Made by a program: the position numbers and the translations under genes
Assembly: GCA_965248995.1 (NCBI GenBank)
Contig: CBDFKY010000004.1
Coordinates: 169,408-233,407 of the forward strand
DNA: 64,000 bases
From: CBDFKY01 sp965248995
Lineage (GTDB): Bacteria > Pseudomonadota > Alphaproteobacteria > Rickettsiales > UBA998
Direction: 5' to 3'
Notes under the pieces: model-generated
Told to the model about the DNA's origin: nothing
The model's database searches: none
Seen by the model: the letters and a program-made list of their open reading frames with translations, nothing else
In this document: positions 60,683 to 64,000 of the stretch, piece by piece
How the letters are laid out: the number at the start of each line of letters is the position of its first letter
Numbering within the stretch: position 1 is the stretch's first letter

Positions 60683-61684
60683 TTATTCCTTTCCTAAGGG
60701 ACGGCTGAGCAATGTTTCGATTCCCTGTTGCACCGTGACCCTTCCTCGCAATATATTCGCCACGTTGACGGAAATCGGCATGGAAATCCCCAGTTTTTGC
60801 GAAAGGTCATACACCGCTTCCGAAGTGACGACCCCTTCCGCCAACCCTGTGGGAGTGACGGGTATGTCCGAATCGCTCAACGATGCGTGGCCGATCTTAA
60901 AGCCCAGCGCCATGTTGCGTGACTGCGTGCTGGCGCAGCTCAGCATCAGATCACCGATTCCCGCCAGTCCGCTCAACGTTTCCGCATTTCCGCCTTTCGC
61001 TTCCGCAAGCCGCATCATTTCCGCCAGACCGCGCGTCATGATGGCGGCGCGCGCGTTTTCTCCCAGTTCCGCGCCGATCGCGATGCCGCAGGCGAGGGCG
61101 ATGACGTTTTTCACCGCTCCCCCCACCTGAACCGACACCACGTCATTGGTAATATAGGGCCGGAAGTTTCTGCCGCTGAGCGTGAATTGCAGGCGTTCCA
61201 GCCATCCGTTATGTTTGGAAGCGAGAATGGTCGCGGTAGGGAGTCCCAATGCCGCCTCGCGGGCGAAGTTCGGGCCGGAGAGCACCATGATCGGGTTGGA
61301 AGGTAGCATGTTTTCAATGACTTCCGACAATAACAGAAGGCTGCCGCTTTCAATCCCTTTGGACGCGATGACCAGAGGGACATGCAGGTCGATCATATCG
61401 GCAAGCGTGATACAGACGGGCCGGATCGCCTGGGCAGGAACGGCCAGGATCAGGACGTTGGCCTGCACCGCTTCACTGATATCGCTCGTGACATGAATGG
61501 AAGGGGAAATGAATATGTCGGGTAAATGCCGCGGATTGGTGCGTGTCTGGAGGATCGTCTGCATGAGATTCTGCGATCTGGACCAGAGCGTCACGTGCGC
61601 CCCAGAACGGTTGCACAAGATAGCGAGCGCAGTCCCCCACGCGCCTGCGCCGATCACCGCAATGCTGTTCGCCTGATTATCCAT
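60683..61684 (-). CDS. gpsA: Glycerol-3-phosphate dehydrogenase [NAD(P)+]
   Basis: 333 residues. It reduces dihydroxyacetone phosphate to glycerol 3-phosphate for phospholipids. Motifs: SIAVIGAGAWGTALAILCNR, GPNFAREAALGLPTATILAS, GGAVKNVIALACGIAIGAEL with the catalytic Lys, AAIMTRGLAEMMRLAEAKGG and ETLSGLAGIGDLMLSCASTQ SRN. The ATG at 61684 is used, although a TTG two codons upstream is possible. It is 34 bases past the end of ileS on the same strand, so it may be co-transcribed. Confidence 0.96.
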   Translation of the reverse strand: MDNQANSIAVIGAGAWGTALAILCNRSGAHVTLWSRSQNLMQTILQTRTNPRHLPDIFISPSIHVTSDISEAVQANVLILAVPAQAIRPVCITLADMIDLHVPLVIASKGIESGSLLLLSEVIENMLPSNPIMVLSGPNFAREAALGLPTATILASKHNGWLERLQFTLSGRNFRPYITNDVVSVQVGGAVKNVIALACGIAIGAELGENARAAIMTRGLAEMMRLAEAKGGNAETLSGLAGIGDLMLSCASTQSRNMALGFKIGHASLSDSDIPVTPTGLAEGVVTSEAVYDLSQKLGISMPISVNVANILRGRVTVQQGIETLLSRPLGKE

Positions 61685-61718
61685 GTTCAACCATTGGAGC
61701 CGCCTGACATGTAATGAT

Positions 61719-64000
61719 TCAACCCGCTTTCATTTCTTTTCCCAATGCCTGCAATCCGAGGGTTACCGCTTCGCCCGCAATATCATAGGTTGAAACGGTG
61801 AGACATGCCGGAAACGATGCCGGACGTCAGCGACACGCTTAATGTCTGTTCACTTATATAGCCGCTGTAAGCACGTATCGCATCGGCGACCGCTCCTTCG
61901 CTTTGGAAAAACAGGTTGATCCGGTCGGCCCCACGTCGAATCCCGCTTCCTTGCGGGATTGCTGTACTAGGCGCACCACATCCCTTGCAATTCCTTCCTG
62001 CAGAAGAGCGGGAGTAACGACCGTATCGAGTACCACGAGTCCATCCTGCGATGAAAGCCGCGGCGGCTCCGGTTTTAATAGTGGATTCGAGCGTGAATTC
62101 AAAACTCGCCGTTAGTCAAAATTTCTCCGCAGATAGCTACATCACCACTTTCGGTGAAAGACCAGCCGCCTGTGCGGGCTGCCGTAGCAATATCTTTCAT
62201 TTTAACGGGAAGGCGCTTACCCACGACAGGGAAATGAATTTTGAGTTTGCGAGTGGCGACCGCATTAAAGTCGAAAGAAATCTGCACTTCTTTTACGTTG
62301 GTTTCGTCTTCGATGAGAGCTTGAAAATAGTGCTTTCCCTTCTGCGGAATCAATTTATTGAGATGACTTACTTTTTTAAACAATTCATCCAGATTTTCAC
62401 TGAATATGGTCAAGTTGGCTAAAGGCTGACGAATACGAATCCCGACCTCATTGCGAATCGCGTGCGCCGTATTGCATATATCCTGTACTTTGTCCATCAC
62501 CTGCATAAGCATCTCGTCCGCTTCAAACGTCTGCAATTCCTGCGGATAATTCGCCAGATGCACACTATGGGCAACATCCATATTACCGCCATTCACCAGA
62601 CCGGCGAACATCGCCTCGCTTACCTGAGGCAGGAAAGGCGCAACTACACGGCACATGGTATGCAGGACCGTATACAGCGTATTATAGGCCTGAATTTTGT
62701 CCTCATTCCGTTCGCCTCCCCAGAAGCGGCCACGGTTGCGGCGTATATACCAGTTATTCAGCACTTCCAGAAAAACGGAAACGGCTTGCGTGGCGGCAGG
62801 CATGTCATAAGCATCGGACGCGGCGCGTACATTATCCACGCACTTTTTCAATTTTTGCCAGGATATAACCATCCATGACATTATCCGAAGCGAGGCTGTA
62901 ATCCGCTTTTATGCCGTCGGCATTCGCATAGAGGCAGAAGAAATGATACGCATTCCATAGCGGTTTGATATAGAGCCGTACCGCATCCCGGATAAAGGTG
63001 CCTTCCGCATCCAGGAACAATTCATTCCCGCGCATGATGGTGGAAGAAAGCATGAACCAGCGCAGCGCATCGGAACCGTAGGTCTCGAACAGTAATCTGG
63101 GATCCACATAATTCTTGAGTTTTTTGGAGAGTTTGCGGCCTTTTTCATCCAGCACGGACGCCGTGGCAGATGCAGTTTTTAAAGGGGATGGCGTCAAACA
63201 ATCCGACGGAAAGCACCATCATGTTGTAAAACCAGCCCCGTGTCTGCGCTTCATATTCCACGATGAAGTCGGCGGGAAAATTCGCCTCGAACCATGCCTT
63301 GTTTTCAAACGGATAATGCACCTGCGCGAACGGCATGGAACCGCTCTCGAACCAGCAGTCGAATACTTCCTCCACGCGGGAAATAGTGTAAGTCGGGTTG
63401 GTGGGGTCGGGTTTCGTGAGCAGGTCGACCACAGGTTTATGCAGGTCGGTCACGTCCGCGCCGAAAACGCGTTTCAGTTCCGCGACGGAGCCGAAGACGT
63501 AGAGTTCCTTGTTATTGGGATTGTCGCTGCGCCAGACCGGGATCGGGCAGCCCCAGAAGCGGGAGCGGCTGATCGACCATTCGCGCGCCCCTTCCAGCCA
63601 TTTGCCGAAGCGTCCGTCCTTAATATGGCGCGGGAATCCAGTTGATGTCCTGATTCAATTCCACCATCCGGTCACGGATTTTCGGCACGTCCCCGAACCA
63701 AGAGGACATCGCTTTATAGATGATCGGCTGGTCGGTGCGCCAGCAATGGGGATAATTATGGTGTAGTCTTCCTGCTTCACCAACTGGCCGGTCGCTTTCA
63801 GCCAGTGAATAATCCGCAAATGGCGAGGCCATATTTTTCAAGCTGCGCGTCAGTGTATGGTTCGTCGGCACGTTTATGACGTGTTTCTTTAATGACGTTG
63901 AGACCTTTCAGGGAGAGAGTGATAGAGGAGGGGGCAACGCTCTGTCCGGCTTTCCACTGCTCCATTATTATCAGATAATAAGGGCCTTCCGTATGTTTGA
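61719..64000 (-). pseudogene. ileS: Isoleucine-tRNA ligase, C-terminal part with many frameshifts
   Basis: The minus strand encodes most of an IleS in pieces that change frame at least eight times. Recognisable parts are YPHCWRTDQPIIYKAMSSWF, ARTRGWFYNMMV-like EAQTRGWFYNMMVLSVGLFD, CICHGV joined to VLDEKGRKLSKKLKNY (the KMSKS loop, here KLSKK), the anticodon-domain EVLNNWYIRRNRGRFWGG, and VLDTVVTPALLQEGIARDVV, ending in TYDIAGEAVTLGLQALGKEM KAG. Breaks lie near 61800, 61930, 62070, 62100, 62846, 63156, 63632, 63763 and 63818. Each resolves by one base gained or lost, mostly in short runs (for example T5 at 62844). I saw almost no in-frame stops or eroded motifs. The sequence continues past the window. 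Confidence 0.85.

Overview
The window is ordinary chromosome of an alphaproteobacterium whose order I cannot fix. The evidence is a tldD gene divergent from a complete aa3-type cytochrome oxidase locus (ctaC-ctaD-ctaB, two small ORFs, ctaG-ctaE-DUF983-surf1), an NDUFA9-like/GST pair, an Entner-Doudoroff operon, a mannose-type PTS EIIA without sugar permeases, kdsA for LPS, a ferrooxidans-type glutamate-cysteine ligase and a Rieske protein with a Tat-like leader. Codon use looks moderately GC-rich and even, apart from one AT-rich stretch at about 23.2-24.5 kb.

Layout. 0-3.4 kb: petA (partial), rluB-like, grpE overlapping ftsX, and a frameshifted PfpI/DJ-1 gene. 3.4-7.3 kb: hemC and hemD bracketed by two divergent Tiki/ChaN-like proteins. 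7.4-14.4 kb: TAXI binding protein, kdsA, prmA, ppdK, dedA, folP. 14.5-22.5 kb: orphan histidine kinase, nitronate-monooxygenase-like protein, OmpA-like protein, uup, fabG, EAL phosphodiesterase. 22.7-24.5 kb: hupB, tRNA-Val, then a gene-poor region with a DUF1810 pseudogene between imperfect direct repeats. 24.5-34.1 kb: gshA, glmU, GNAT, GST, NDUFA9-like, leuC, rplS, trmD, retropepsin-like protein, map, cinA N-domain. 34.2-41.5 kb: YccA/BI-1 protein, SLT transglycosylase, zwf-pgl-edd-glk. 41.5-46 kb: ppa, rfbD, KimA-like permease, rfbA. 46-50.3 kb: EIIA-Man, tautomerase, ankyrin protein, PH-SHOCT protein, a phage/GTA-like DUF2793-holin-lysozyme cassette, and an unknown ORF. 50.3-59.5 kb: M20 hydrolase, oxidase locus, tldD. 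59.5-64 kb: tRNA-Leu, EF-hand protein, gpsA, and ileS with many frameshifts.

The genes suggest an aerobic cell that uses glucose through glucokinase and the Entner-Doudoroff route, with pyruvate phosphate dikinase at the PEP/pyruvate node. It makes heme, LPS (Kdo, dTDP-rhamnose), peptidoglycan precursors and glutathione. Many genes overlap by 1-4 bases (TAATG or ATGA), indicating translational coupling. At hemC, map and pgl a promoter -10 box lies only 6-9 bases before the start codon, which suggests leaderless mRNAs.

I found no CRISPR array, transposase, integrase or complete defence system. The most unusual items are the two Tiki-fold proteins around hemC-hemD, the isolated lysis cassette, the repeat-flanked decaying region after tRNA-Val, the ftsX gene with no ftsE beside it, and the shredded ileS.
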